From Lentilactobacillus sunkii DSM 19904 (GTDB taxonomy: Bacteria; Bacillota; Bacilli; Lactobacillales; Lactobacillaceae): a stretch of 38,308 bases of DNA. This document shows, piece after piece, positions 14,739-23,441 of this stretch. The stretch lies in assembly GCF_001435575.1 (NCBI RefSeq), contig NZ_AZEA01000024.1, forward strand, positions 1 to 38,308, read 5' to 3'. The notes beneath the pieces were generated by a model that worked only from the letters and a program-made list of their open reading frames with translations, was not told the origin of the DNA and did no database searches. Position 1 is the first letter of the stretch, and each line of letters begins with the position of its first letter. Made by a program: the position numbers and the translations under genes.

Positions 14739-15167
14739 TCACAAATCTTTTTCAACCACGACACAAGGCACACCATCTTCATAAAACACATCTGATGTGA
14801 TTTTGTATCCTAAACGTTTATAGAAGTTGATGGCATCCATTTCACTATGAATCAGTGAATGGGTGAAACCCATTTTCTTTGCTTTTTCTTCCAAAGCACT
14901 AACAACTTTGCGGCCATATCCGTGGCCCCGGCTTTCTTTCAAAGTTGCAACTCTGCCAATTTTTAATGTGTGCTTGTCATAAGTTTCGAAACGGCACGTT
15001 GCAGCAGGTAATTTCCCGTCAAACAGCACCGCATAAACCATTCTGTCAGAATCTTTGTCGTCGAATTCATCAGTAAATGCAATTCCACGTTCCAAGACAA
15101 AAACAGACATTCGAATGTAAGCCGCAGCGGCCCGGGCAGGCTTTGAGCTTTCCACAATTAGTTTCAT
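14739..15167 (-). CDS. GNAT family N-acetyltransferase
   Basis: A 142-residue acetyl-CoA-dependent acetyltransferase. The acetyl-CoA loop is KIGRVATLKESRGHGYGRKVVSALEEKAK (R-G-H-G-Y-G), preceded by a central beta-strand VYAVLFDGKLPAATCRFE and followed by HSEMDAINFYKRLGYK, the usual last motif. The closest remembered group is the ElaA/YjcF type of small GNATs. The ATG at 15167 has AAAGGTGAAG before it and suits better than the GTG at 15176. The substrate is unknown. Upstream and downstream genes are separate units. Confidence 0.85.
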   Translation of the reverse strand: MKLIVESSKPARAAAAYIRMSVFVLERGIAFTDEFDDKDSDRMVYAVLFDGKLPAATCRFETYDKHTLKIGRVATLKESRGHGYGRKVVSALEEKAKKMGFTHSLIHSEMDAINFYKRLGYKITSDVFYEDGVPCVVVEKDL

Positions 15168-15227
15168 TTTCTTCACCTTTTAAATCATTCCGATAGACGC
15201 AATATTTGAATAACCGTAAGCGGATTT

Positions 15228-15713
15228 TTATGCTTCTTCATCGACCAGCCAACCTTTGCAAACATCGACCCAGTGATCAGCATTGGCGTATGTCATTAAT
15301 TCTGGGAGGGAAAGCTGAACGGCACTGTGTGAATTGCCGGCAGCCGGGTAGATAACATTAAACCGTTTAAGTGAAATATCAAGATAGACTTTGACGCCTT
15401 CCTTGAGAGCGAAAGGGCAGACACCACCTGGCTTGTGACCGATATAGCCTTCAACCTCATCTCGGGGAATCATTCTGGCACGTTTGTGGAACTCGGCTTT
15501 AAACTTTTTATTATCTACCTTGGCATCGCCTGCCATTACGACCAACAGCGGTTCTGAATCGACTAAAAAAGACAGCGTTTTGGCGATATGCTCCGGTTCA
15601 CAGTTAAGCGCATCAGCTGCTTCCAACACGGTCGCACTGGACTCATCCAAAACCTTGATTCGATCAGCGAGCCCCGCATCGTTAAAATACTTTTGGACCT
15701 TTTCAAATGACAT
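15228..15713 (-). CDS. YbaK/EbsC-type aminoacyl-tRNA deacylase-like protein
   Basis: A 161-residue protein of the prolyl-tRNA-synthetase editing-domain family. Family marks are TVLEAADALNCEPEHIAKTLSF, VVMAGDAKVDNKKFKAEF with the conserved Lys, ARMIPRDEVEGYIGHKPGGVCPFAL and VYLDISLKRFNVIYPAAGNSHSAVQL. Relatives (YbaK) hydrolyse mischarged Cys-tRNA(Pro); the exact substrate here is inference. The ATG at 15713 lies 8 bp after AAGGAG; longer starts at the preceding ATG or GTG would overlap this site. It lies 60 bp upstream of the GNAT gene on the same strand and may be co-transcribed with it. Confidence 0.9.
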   Translation of the reverse strand: MSFEKVQKYFNDAGLADRIKVLDESSATVLEAADALNCEPEHIAKTLSFLVDSEPLLVVMAGDAKVDNKKFKAEFHKRARMIPRDEVEGYIGHKPGGVCPFALKEGVKVYLDISLKRFNVIYPAAGNSHSAVQLSLPELMTYANADHWVDVCKGWLVDEEA

Positions 15714-16074
15714 TCTCATCACTCCTTGCCGGTTTATTAAGACTAATATACAGGTCCATTAAGAATTAGTAAATCAAATATTAGTTTCTCAAGGATTGGA
15801 AAAAGATGGCGCATTGTGAAGTGGGGAAAATATGTCAAAAAGTGATTATCGTAGGAAAAACAGGTAATACAAGGTAAAATTGAGCTAAAGAATTGGCCTG
15901 TTCCCTTAATTTTTTTTCGGATTAATGGTACGATAAAAGCCTATGATTCATGATTATGAGAAAAAGCTGAAGATTTGGTTAAGTCTCTGTAAGTTGAGGG
16001 CTTTTGCTAGATTGAATGGTGGAAACTTCGTAAAATATGATTGTAGAAAGTTATAAAGGGGGTTGGCATTAACG
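15714..16074. other. Long intergenic region before the L,D-transpeptidase
   Basis: There is no gene. A plus-strand promoter candidate is TTAATT (15906-15911), 17 bp, TACGAT (15929-15934). It implies a leader of about 135 nt whose sequence shows no recognised riboswitch. The left part must also hold the minus promoter of the YbaK gene, which I cannot place with confidence. Confidence 0.4.
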
Positions 16075-17463
16075 ATGTCACGTAAAGAGAAGTTCGGCAA
16101 AAAGACAAAGAAGAAGCTGCTGCCACGGATTCTGATTGGAATCGTGTTAGTCTTTTTTGGCGGGTTCATTGGCTCACACTTCTATTTTCAGAATCATTTT
16201 AAATTTACCAGAATTAACGACGTTGATGTTTCCGGCCTGACTGTGGCACAAGCAACAAAAAAATTAAACACTTCGCACATTGATGAAGACGGCAATTATT
16301 TAGTTGTTCGGGATTCCAAGATTAACGTGAACTCCCAAGATGTTAAGAAATTATTCAAGCACCGTAGTTCAATGAGTGCGATGACATCTGCAAAGATGAG
16401 CGCCAAATCCGATGTTTCAACAAAGCAGGTCAACTATCGGTTGAAGACCTTGCTGCCCAAGTTTGAAAATCGAATTGATCAGATCAATACCAGCCGGAAG
16501 CAAACAGTTGATTCACAGGTTCTTTTGAAGGACGGCAAGATTGTCGTTAAGGCTGGTCAAAAGGGAAACACCTTAGACAAAGCCGCAATGGTCCAATCAT
16601 TTAAGAAACAGGCCAAGTTCAATCTGTTGATCTCCGTTAAAATGACCAAAGATGCTTATGTGAAGCCGAATAGTTCCACAATTAACAAACAGAAACAGCA
16701 ATTGGCAAAAGTCTTGGATAACACGGTTACCCTGAACACATACAACAAGACCTATAAGTTTGTTGCAAAGCGTTGGGTTAAGAACGGTTATCCAACTGCC
16801 AATGGCAACTACAAGTTTGATTCAGCCGAAGTTCAAAACTGGATTGCAAAATTCTCCAAGAAGGTTGATACCCTTGGAAAGTCTGTTTGGATTACGACTC
16901 ATCAAGGCAAGAAGGTCCGGGTTCATGCTGGTGGAACATACGGCTGGAAAGTGAACCAGAAGGCTTTGACCAGAAACATTGTTAAGAATCTTGGCCGATC
17001 ACATTCTGTTACGATGAATTTGAGTCACTATGCTGTTGGTACCGGATATGGTATTAAAGGATCCGGCAAGACTTATGTTGCCATTGATCTTCAGAGACTT
17101 CATGAATATGTCTATAAAAACGGTAAGCTGATGGCAAACATTCCGATTATGTCCGGAACGTTAACCGGTGGTAACCGTACTCCTCAAGGTGCTTTTTATA
17201 TCATGTATAAGCAGCGTCACGCAACTTTGAGAGGGAAGAACAGTGACGGTTCAAAGTATGCATCACCTGTTAGCTACTGGGAACCGTTGACCAATTCTGG
17301 TGTTGGGATGCATGATTCACCATGGCAACCCGCATCTGTATACGGAAATCCAAGTGCCCGTGCTCAGTATCATTCTCATGGATGCTTGAACAATCCACCT
17401 TCACGGATGAGTGAAGTATGGAAGAACACGCATACGCTGGAACCAGTTTTCATTTACTATTAA
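16075..17463 (+). CDS. L,D-transpeptidase (YkuD) with peptidoglycan-binding domain
   Basis: A 462-residue membrane-anchored enzyme that makes 3-3 cross-links or attaches proteins in peptidoglycan. A basic start (SRKEKFGKKTKKKLL) leads to one membrane helix (about 19-40). A PG4-type peptidoglycan-binding region (about 50-320) follows, with the INDVDVSGLTVAQATKKL opening. The YkuD domain (about 335-462) holds AIDLQRLHEYVYKNGKLM, SGTLTGGNRTPQGAFYI and the active site HSHGCLN with catalytic Cys437 near the end. The ATG at 16075 lies 12 bp after AAAGGGGG; the TTG at 16063 touches that site. The gene stands alone, with its own terminator. Confidence 0.92.
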   Translation: MSRKEKFGKKTKKKLLPRILIGIVLVFFGGFIGSHFYFQNHFKFTRINDVDVSGLTVAQATKKLNTSHIDEDGNYLVVRDSKINVNSQDVKKLFKHRSSMSAMTSAKMSAKSDVSTKQVNYRLKTLLPKFENRIDQINTSRKQTVDSQVLLKDGKIVVKAGQKGNTLDKAAMVQSFKKQAKFNLLISVKMTKDAYVKPNSSTINKQKQQLAKVLDNTVTLNTYNKTYKFVAKRWVKNGYPTANGNYKFDSAEVQNWIAKFSKKVDTLGKSVWITTHQGKKVRVHAGGTYGWKVNQKALTRNIVKNLGRSHSVTMNLSHYAVGTGYGIKGSGKTYVAIDLQRLHEYVYKNGKLMANIPIMSGTLTGGNRTPQGAFYIMYKQRHATLRGKNSDGSKYASPVSYWEPLTNSGVGMHDSPWQPASVYGNPSARAQYHSHGCLNNPPSRMSEVWKNTHTLEPVFIYY

Positions 17464-17487
17464 TATTTAAATACCAACCAAATTAAG

Positions 17488-17530
17488 AAGCTGGCTGTTG
17501 ACGAATTTTCGTCAAACGGCCAGCTTTTTA
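17488..17530 (+). terminator. Terminator of the L,D-transpeptidase gene
   Basis: AAGCTGGC pairs with GCCAGCTT, and inner GTTGACG pairs with CGTCAAA-type bases. A run of five T follows, 25 bp after the stop. Confidence 0.88.
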
Positions 17531-17579
17531 TTCTGATATGGTAAGATAAAGGCACTTATCCAAAACGGGGTGAACAATT

Positions 17580-18110
17580 GTGCATTTATATAAACAAATT
17601 GATCTGATGAATAATCGTAACTTAATTTACGGGTTGAACGTGGTAGCTGTCATTGCCTTTATAATCTTCCTGTGGCTGTTTGGAGCGATGGTCGGTGTGG
17701 TTACCTTCAATTTCGATACAACCTACTTTATTTGGCTCATAGTGGCAACTTTAGTAGCCATTACATTCCATGAAGTCATTCATGGAATCTTTTATAAGAT
17801 CTTCAAACACAACGCAGCAATCAAATTTGGTTTTAAAAATGGCATGTTATATGTCAATAGTCCCAAGTCGCTGTACACCAAAAGCCAATTTGCCTGGATT
17901 GCGGGGGCACCATTTGTCATTATTTCGTTGATTCTGATCGCATTGTATTTTTTGGGGTGGCTTCCCGCCGATGTCTTTTTGGGCGTCGCCGCTCTACATG
18001 GTGCTGGCAGTGTGGGTGACTTTTACATTCTCTGGCGCGTGATTGCTGCGCCAAAGTACTACTTCGTGAGCGATACTGAAAACGGTATTAATATCTATTC
18101 TCAAAGTTAA
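17580..18110 (+). CDS. DUF3267 membrane protein, putative zinc peptidase
   Basis: A 176-residue integral membrane protein with about four membrane segments (near 18-40, 47-68, 107-128 and 130-150). The second carries HEVIHG (His64, Glu65, His68), the HExxH zinc motif of the DUF3267 family, and WIAGAPFVIISLIL and GAGSVGDFYILWRV follow. Relatives are considered putative zincins, but no substrate is known. The GTG start lies 6 bp after GGGGTGA. The gene stands alone between two terminators. Confidence 0.82.
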   Translation: MHLYKQIDLMNNRNLIYGLNVVAVIAFIIFLWLFGAMVGVVTFNFDTTYFIWLIVATLVAITFHEVIHGIFYKIFKHNAAIKFGFKNGMLYVNSPKSLYTKSQFAWIAGAPFVIISLILIALYFLGWLPADVFLGVAALHGAGSVGDFYILWRVIAAPKYYFVSDTENGINIYSQS

Positions 18111-18123
18111 TTGGGGATATCCA

Positions 18124-18170
18124 AAATAAAGGATGGTGACAGTCGTTTGATTGTCACCATCCTTTATTCT
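18124..18170. terminator. Bidirectional terminator
   Basis: A 14-bp perfect stem, AAAGGATGGTGACA (18128-18141) with TGTCACCATCCTTT (18152-18165), lies between the convergent DUF3267 and DUF4870 genes. Confidence 0.88.
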
Positions 18171-18181
18171 AATTTTTGATC

Positions 18182-18505
18182 TTAATCAGCAACCAAAATC
18201 TTAATTCCTAAATATAGGTTGTAAATGAACATTCCCAAATCGACCAATCCAACCAAAGCCAGAAGGGCAATGAAAAGGAATCCGGTAAATGCCGCCTGCT
18301 GGGACACCATGCCCATCACGCCAACAATCAATAAGGTTAGGAATGTCAGAAGCAATGGGATTAAATGCAGTATGAATGCATGCCGTGCCGTATCGTGCAT
18401 ATCTTTATTGTTATCGGTAATCAGCCAGACAATAAAAGGGAAGATGAATGGCGCAAACATGATGGATAAATATGATAATGCATTAACAATTCTGTTTTTT
18501 GACAT
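18182..18505 (-). CDS. DUF4870 membrane protein
   Basis: A 107-residue small membrane protein with three hydrophobic segments (about 8-28, 45-66 and 75-103). The pattern NALSYLSIMFAPFIFPFIVWLI, then HDTARHAFILHLIPLLL, is typical of DUF4870 (YtzA-like) proteins, whose function is unknown. Its ATG follows AAGGAGTCAGT and lies 14 bp after the stop of the secreted-protein gene, so the two probably share a transcript that ends at the bidirectional terminator. Confidence 0.8.
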   Translation of the reverse strand: MSKNRIVNALSYLSIMFAPFIFPFIVWLITDNNKDMHDTARHAFILHLIPLLLTFLTLLIVGVMGMVSQQAAFTGFLFIALLALVGLVDLGMFIYNLYLGIKILVAD

Positions 18506-18519
18506 ACTGACTCCTTATC

Positions 18520-18987
18520 TTATTTTGAGTATGACTTGTAAACTGGGGATCGGAAAAGGTCAACGTAGGACGTTCCACCAGAGTAATCTCTGAGCACATT
18601 AACCCGCTGACTTTCAACGGTGCGATGACTGACCCGCCAGCCTTTATCACTTTGGTAGGCTTTTTTTGCAAGTGCATTGAATGTATATCGATTCGTTCCG
18701 TTAATTTTGGCGAATGCCAATTTTCGGTAACCCTTCCAACTGGATTTGAAGAGGGTGTGTTTTTTTCCATCGTACTTTTGAGTCACGGAATACTTGTTAA
18801 CTTGAGTCAGGCAAAATTTCCCGTTCACATAAGAATACCAATTTCCCCGCCAACTGGTGGGCGTTGTTGAATGGATTTTGCCAACTTTGTAGTAAGTATC
18901 AGCTGCGTGCACCGACTGATGATTGGTGACAATCATGAAGCTCAGACAAGCAACTGCAGACACGAGTAATTTTGATAATCGATTCAT
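18520..18987 (-). CDS. Secreted protein of unknown function, 155 aa
   Basis: I do not recognise the family. Residues 1-29 form a classical signal peptide (basic start, hydrophobic core, HAAD cleavage region). The mature part is rich in Lys, Tyr, Trp and Ser, with repeated short beta-like segments (WRGNWYSYVNGKF, SSWKGYRKLAFAKING, GWRVSHRTV). This composition is common in exported lactobacillar proteins that bind the cell wall or S-layer. The ribosome binding site is CTAGGAGAATTCAA. Upstream, GGTCAA-N13-TTGACC (18999-19030 region) is a possible operator. It is the first gene of a pair with the DUF4870 gene. Confidence 0.7.
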   Translation of the reverse strand: MNRLSKLLVSAVACLSFMIVTNHQSVHAADTYYKVGKIHSTTPTSWRGNWYSYVNGKFCLTQVNKYSVTQKYDGKKHTLFKSSWKGYRKLAFAKINGTNRYTFNALAKKAYQSDKGWRVSHRTVESQRVNVLRDYSGGTSYVDLFRSPVYKSYSK

Positions 18988-19109
18988 TTGAATTCTCCTA
19001 GAAGGTGTGGGTCAAGTTGAGAAACATTTTGACCAATTCAGTAAAATATTGAGGCTATACTCAGAAAGGATATCGTATGTTACAGGGGGTTGTCAAATAT
19101 TGGCCAATT

Positions 19110-19143
19110 AAAAAGGCCGCAAACATTGCTGTCTGCGAACCTT
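19110..19143 (-). terminator. Terminator of the MMPL exporter gene
   Basis: On the minus strand AAGG..CGCA pairs with TGCG..CCTT across a small internal loop. Five T follow, 10 bp after the stop. Confidence 0.7.
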
Positions 19144-19153
19144 AGATGACATA

Positions 19154-22105
19154 TTAATCTTCGTTTTTATTACGACGGGTTGGGTGTTCCTTTTCCTGCT
19201 GCTCAACGGATTTATCATACATTTTGTCTTTAACGTATGGGTAAGTCCACTTGACCATTGCCGACATGATGATTGGTAAAGTAAATACAAGAATGACCAA
19301 ACCAACAATCACAGTCATCGCAACCTGAATCAGCGTTAAAACATTTGATGGAATTAATGCGGCAAATGTTCCACCCAAGATGATGGCAGCTGAGATAACA
19401 ACGGTTCCAATGATAGTGGCTGAATTCAAAATTCTTCGGCGGACATCCGGGATCATGGCCGCATCACCACGATACCTCATCATCAGGAAGATACTATAAT
19501 CAACTCCCAACGCAACTAACATGATAAAGCTGAAGAATGGGGTGTTCCAAGTCAACATGTTCTGGAAGAGCAGGTAACTTGAAAGCCATTTGGTAATTTG
19601 AAGTGAACCAAGGTAGGTTACGATCAAAGTTCCAATAATCGTAATCGCTTGAACAAGGGAACGGGTTACAACCATCAATGCCAAGCCAATTCCAACCAGC
19701 ATGATGACAACCGTTCTAAAGAAGTCACCATTGGCAATCTTTTGCAGATCAGATGTCTGTGAACTTTGTCCACCAATTGCTACTTTGGCATTCTTCAAAC
19801 TGGTATCTTTCAACTTGGCATTCAGGTCACGGGTAATGGTGCGGATCCGATTAGCCGATTCTGTGGTACTTGGATCGGAATTTAAAACAACAGTAATTTT
19901 GGTAATCTTACGATCTTTGGACATAAAGGCATCAAGTGATGGGGTAAATGACGCACTCTTGATACTTGCTGCCGGCATGTAGAAGGTATTACCCAAATAC
20001 GATTTCTGCATTTCTTTTAGGTATTTGTTAACGGTCGTTGTTCCACTGGTAACCTGATCCAAGCCGGAATTGGCAGAAGTCAAACCAGTTTGTAATTCTT
20101 GCATCTGACTCTGAAGTTCTTTCATCTTCGAGTTCAACGTCTGGACACCGGAGTTGACTTGAGAACTGCCGCTGGCAACGCTTTGAGCACCAGATACTAA
20201 TGATGCACTCTTGGAATTTAATTGACCAGCACCGCTGCTGACACGGTTAAGACCACTCGAGAATGGGGCAACCTGTGAGTTCAAACGGCCTAATCCCGAG
20301 GATAACTGGCTTGAACCGGATTGCAAGGCGCGCATTCTTGCTCGAAGTGCCTTGAGTTTGGCGGTTTGGCTTCTGACTTGAGAGATGCCCGTGTTCAGTC
20401 GTTGACTTCCTGCAGATAAACGACCGACTCCCGATTGAAGCTGTGAGGTACTTGAACTTAGTTGTTGAGAACCGCTTGCAAGGCTGCTGACACCAGCTGT
20501 ATATGAGCTAACGCCTTGACTTAGCTGTTGGGCACCTGATTCAAGCTTACTTGCGCCGTCAGCTAATTTTTCAACTTGGGAGATACTTTCTGAAGTATTT
20601 GAATTTGCCAGCTTCTCATTGGCACTCTTCAAACCTTTTTGAACTTTCTTGATTCCCTGATTGGCTTGATTCAAGCCGGTTGTTAAGCTTTCAAGTTGAC
20701 TGCGCAGATATAGCGAGTCAATCTTTGTACCGCCGGGACGGGTGACTGATGCAACATTCTTCACACCCGGTTCAGAGTTGAGATAACCAGTTAATTGATC
20801 AATTTCAGCCAAATGCTCCTGGGTGTTCAAAGGTTTCTTGTTTTGAATATAGACCGTTGTTGGACCGGACATTCCGGCAGGGTAATGGTCTTGGATGACG
20901 TTATATCCTGCTTTGGATTGAATCGAATTTGGCAGTTCATCGGCACTATTGAAGTTAAGCTTCTGATTGCCGACAAATAGGAGTGGCAGTGCAGCAATGA
21001 TAAGCACGCCGACCATAATGAATGTATGTGAGAGGGTAAACTTCGAAAGCAGATTCCATACAAAACTGCGATCATGAGCTGAGAGGTTTTTGCTTGGCCA
21101 GAATAGGCGTTCACCAAGCGTTGACATGAAGAACATGTTCAACGTTAATAGGACCATCAATAAGACGGCAACTCCAACAGCCACTGCAACACCTGAACGG
21201 TAGAACGAGAATTTGGCTAATGCAAGAGCTGCAAAACCAATTAAAACGGATGAGCCACTATATAGAATGGTTCTCCCCGCATGTCGCTGGGCTGTTCTGG
21301 CTGCGACCGTCGCGGCTTCGCCCTTTTTAATTTCTTCTTTAAACCTGTCATAGAGTAAAATATTATAGTCAGTTCCGATCCCAAAGAGGACCACCACGAG
21401 AAAGACCTGGGTAAAGTTGGAAATCGGGAAATTATAACTGGCGGCCAAATTTGTAACGATACTGAGGGATATCAAGAAGGAAACCCCAACTGTCAATAGA
21501 GAAATAACCGGAATTAAGAAAGACCGGAAGACGATGATCAATACAATGAAGATAAAGATTGCTGCAATGATTTCCGTCTTCTGCAGCCCTTCTTCAGTTA
21601 CGGTTGCAAAGTCATCATTTAAAATATCTGTTCCAGTTACATAGGTTCTAAGACCTGGCGTTTTAATTTTGTTTAAGATCTTGTCAGTCTGACCCCGGAC
21701 CTTCTGTTTGTTAGGAACGGTGATCATGACCATTTGGGTGGTGTTGTCTTTTGATTGAAGCTGTTGTCTGGTTGCTGCGTTGTCACTTGGCGCCGTGACA
21801 GACACAATGTGTAAGTCAGGGTCGTTTTTAATTGAATTAGTGGCATCTTGAATCTGGAGTGTTTGTTCATCGGAAAGCTTACCGTGCTTAGTGTTAAAAA
21901 CAGCGATCAACGTTCGAACATTTTTGCCGCCTTCATACTTCTTTTCGATTGTGTTGGCGACTTCACTTTGGACGGATGATGGTAATTGGACAGCGCCTTT
22001 ATCACGAACCAATTGGGGGATATTTGGCATTGCGACAAGGGCAGCAATCACCAGGCCGAGCCAAATGATCAGTGATAAAACATGCTTTTCTTTGAACTTC
22101 TGCAT
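19154..22105 (-). CDS. MMPL/RND-family exporter (YdgH/YdfJ-like)
   Basis: A 983-residue membrane transporter in two related halves. Each half has an N-terminal helix, an extracellular domain and about five helices. The first has IIAAIFIFIVLIIVFRSFLIPVISLL then FGIGTDYNILLYDRF, the second MLVGIGLALMVVTRSLVQAI then VALGVDYSIFLMMRYRGD; the (G)xDY motif is typical of proton-coupled MMPL proteins. The region about 490-690 is a long Ser/Gly/Gln/Leu repeat of heptad-like units (QLSSGxxxL and variants), probably an extended extracellular coiled coil. The ATG at 22105 has GAGGAA before it; the one at 22123 has none. A divergent TetR gene suggests drug or lipid export under repression. Confidence 0.9.
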   Translation of the reverse strand: MQKFKEKHVLSLIIWLGLVIAALVAMPNIPQLVRDKGAVQLPSSVQSEVANTIEKKYEGGKNVRTLIAVFNTKHGKLSDEQTLQIQDATNSIKNDPDLHIVSVTAPSDNAATRQQLQSKDNTTQMVMITVPNKQKVRGQTDKILNKIKTPGLRTYVTGTDILNDDFATVTEEGLQKTEIIAAIFIFIVLIIVFRSFLIPVISLLTVGVSFLISLSIVTNLAASYNFPISNFTQVFLVVVLFGIGTDYNILLYDRFKEEIKKGEAATVAARTAQRHAGRTILYSGSSVLIGFAALALAKFSFYRSGVAVAVGVAVLLMVLLTLNMFFMSTLGERLFWPSKNLSAHDRSFVWNLLSKFTLSHTFIMVGVLIIAALPLLFVGNQKLNFNSADELPNSIQSKAGYNVIQDHYPAGMSGPTTVYIQNKKPLNTQEHLAEIDQLTGYLNSEPGVKNVASVTRPGGTKIDSLYLRSQLESLTTGLNQANQGIKKVQKGLKSANEKLANSNTSESISQVEKLADGASKLESGAQQLSQGVSSYTAGVSSLASGSQQLSSSTSQLQSGVGRLSAGSQRLNTGISQVRSQTAKLKALRARMRALQSGSSQLSSGLGRLNSQVAPFSSGLNRVSSGAGQLNSKSASLVSGAQSVASGSSQVNSGVQTLNSKMKELQSQMQELQTGLTSANSGLDQVTSGTTTVNKYLKEMQKSYLGNTFYMPAASIKSASFTPSLDAFMSKDRKITKITVVLNSDPSTTESANRIRTITRDLNAKLKDTSLKNAKVAIGGQSSQTSDLQKIANGDFFRTVVIMLVGIGLALMVVTRSLVQAITIIGTLIVTYLGSLQITKWLSSYLLFQNMLTWNTPFFSFIMLVALGVDYSIFLMMRYRGDAAMIPDVRRRILNSATIIGTVVISAAIILGGTFAALIPSNVLTLIQVAMTVIVGLVILVFTLPIIMSAMVKWTYPYVKDKMYDKSVEQQEKEHPTRRNKNED

Positions 22106-22158
22106 TAAAATTCTTCCTCTCATTATTCAATAATTAATGTTATTCTACTGTTCAGATT

Positions 22159-22229
22159 TAGACACTTGTATAAGCAATAGTAAGATGATAAACTCAGTTC
22201 GGATATGGCGCAAGGGACAATTTGTTGCG
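22159..22229. promoter_or_regulatory. Divergent promoters and operator, exporter and TetR
   Basis: Plus: TAGACA (22159) and TAAGAT (22181), 16-bp spacing, towards tetR. Minus: TTGCGC (22213-22208) and TATCAT (22190-22185), 17-bp spacing, towards the exporter. The dyad CGCAA-N11-TTGCG (22209-22229) overlaps the minus -35, and I infer that it is the TetR operator. Confidence 0.4.
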
Positions 22230-22279
22230 TTAGTTCAAAATTAGACAGAATCCAATAAGTGCAAAGCAGAGGCCTGATA

Positions 22280-22858
22280 ATGAAATATGATTTAACCAAA
22301 AAACCAACGCGTGGTGCGCAACGAACCCTGGAATCCTTTTCCCAGACGATGTTTAAGCTTCTATCGGAAGAGCCTTTCGAAAGAATCAGTGTCAACAAAA
22401 TTTGCGATATCAGTAATTTTCCCCGGGCAACTTTTTATAACTATTTTGATGATAAGTTCGACTTGGTAGATTATTGCTGGTATGTAATTGCCCAGGAGAT
22501 TGAGGTCGATAAAGCGACTGAGGTCAAATCCAACCAGTCTTTAATCATATACTTTGATCGTTTGTACGATGTTTTTAAAAATAATCGCCATTTGCTGGAT
22601 AACATCCTTCAGTATAATGAGTTTTCGGGACAATTAGTCAACAGCTTCGTCAATTATTTCAAAGATAAAATGCAAACGATATTGTCGGGATCCATTGATT
22701 ACTCAAAAGCCGGGCTCCCCGTCGAACTCATTGCAGATCACTGCAGTGAGACGGTCATCCTGGTACTGAAGTGGATATTTTTGAAACATCATGATGCAGA
22801 TAAACGACTTGCTCATACGTATTTAAAGAAATTGCTAAATCTAGATCAATTTATATAG
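22280..22858 (+). CDS. TetR/AcrR family regulator
   Basis: A 192-residue repressor. The N-terminal DNA-binding domain (about 15-65) reads TRGAQRTLESFSQTMFKLL, then FERISVNKICDISNFPRATFYNYFDDKFDLVDYCW, a clear TetR helix-turn-helix. The C-terminal part is helical ligand-binding and dimerisation sequence with few polar patches. The ATG at 22280 has AGAGG before it; the upstream GTG at 22259 does not. Its divergent position beside the exporter is the usual arrangement for a local repressor released by the transported compound. The ligand is unknown. Confidence 0.88.
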   Translation: MKYDLTKKPTRGAQRTLESFSQTMFKLLSEEPFERISVNKICDISNFPRATFYNYFDDKFDLVDYCWYVIAQEIEVDKATEVKSNQSLIIYFDRLYDVFKNNRHLLDNILQYNEFSGQLVNSFVNYFKDKMQTILSGSIDYSKAGLPVELIADHCSETVILVLKWIFLKHHDADKRLAHTYLKKLLNLDQFI

Positions 22859-22980
22859 AACAAATTGGTCTGGCTAACAGTTCAATGACTATATATTACC
22901 ATGTTCCAAGCCCATATGAGTCGCACTTTCGGGAAAAAGTTGAGCAGAGCAACATCTATTATAGCAAATTTATTTTTCAT

Positions 22981-23039
22981 TTGTGAGTCAACTTCGAATG
23001 TGGTACCATGCACTTTAAGTATTTCAAAATGATACTTAA
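22981..23039 (+). promoter_or_regulatory. Promoter and inverted repeat of the DUF2316 gene
   Basis: TTGTGA (from 22986 back to 22981) and TACCAT (23004-23009) are 17 bp apart. TTAAGTAT (23015-23022) and ATACTTAA (23032-23039) form an 8-bp inverted repeat with a 9-nt centre at the predicted transcription start, so it may be an operator. Confidence 0.45.
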
Positions 23040-23068
23040 CCCATTCCAATTGATAAGGAAGTGACACG

Positions 23069-23368
23069 ATGGTATTGACTGGAGATGAGGCAGCCGCAAC
23101 CAAGCAGGAATTACAGGGTAATTTTGATTTGTCAGGAATTACTTTGGAAATGGCGGCTGTTGATTTGAAATCCACACCTGAACATATTCAGGATGTCATG
23201 AATTTAAAAAATTGTCGAATTGAGGAGCCATGGGTGCTTCGAAATTACTTAATTAAAATTATTTTATTCCAAGAAAAAGAACCATATTCCTTTTCAAAAT
23301 TGATCGGGAATCCGAAAAGATTTAAGTTTTTGAATAACCAATTTATTGATCGTGGTGAACTGGCTTAA
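23069..23368 (+). CDS. DUF2316 family protein
   Basis: A 99-residue protein with the DUF2316 pattern: MVLTGDEAAATKQELQGNF, then SGITLEMAAVDLKSTPEHIQDVMNL, then IEEPWVLRNYLIKII, ending NQFIDRGELA. The first part resembles a small helix-turn-helix, so DNA binding is possible but not shown. The ATG at 23069 has AAGGAAGTGACACG before it. It is monocistronic, with an inverted repeat at its predicted start point and a bidirectional terminator after it. Confidence 0.85.
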   Translation: MVLTGDEAAATKQELQGNFDLSGITLEMAAVDLKSTPEHIQDVMNLKNCRIEEPWVLRNYLIKIILFQEKEPYSFSKLIGNPKRFKFLNNQFIDRGELA

Positions 23369-23384
23369 ATACTGGTCCGATAAT

Positions 23385-23436
23385 TAAAGCTGCTGCAGAC
23401 AGAATTTTGCGTTCGGTCTGCAGCAGCTTTTAATTT
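23385..23436. terminator. Bidirectional terminator
   Basis: AAAGCTGCTGCAGAC pairs with GTCTGCAGCAGCTTT (23416-23430). A and T runs lie on both flanks, between convergent genes. Confidence 0.88.
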
Positions 23437-23441
23437 TGACT

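Noticed and set aside
22882-23175. 97-codon minus-strand ORF overlapping the DUF2316 gene
   Set aside because: It overlaps the DUF2316 start and promoter; DUF2316 has the recognisable family sequence and ribosome binding site.
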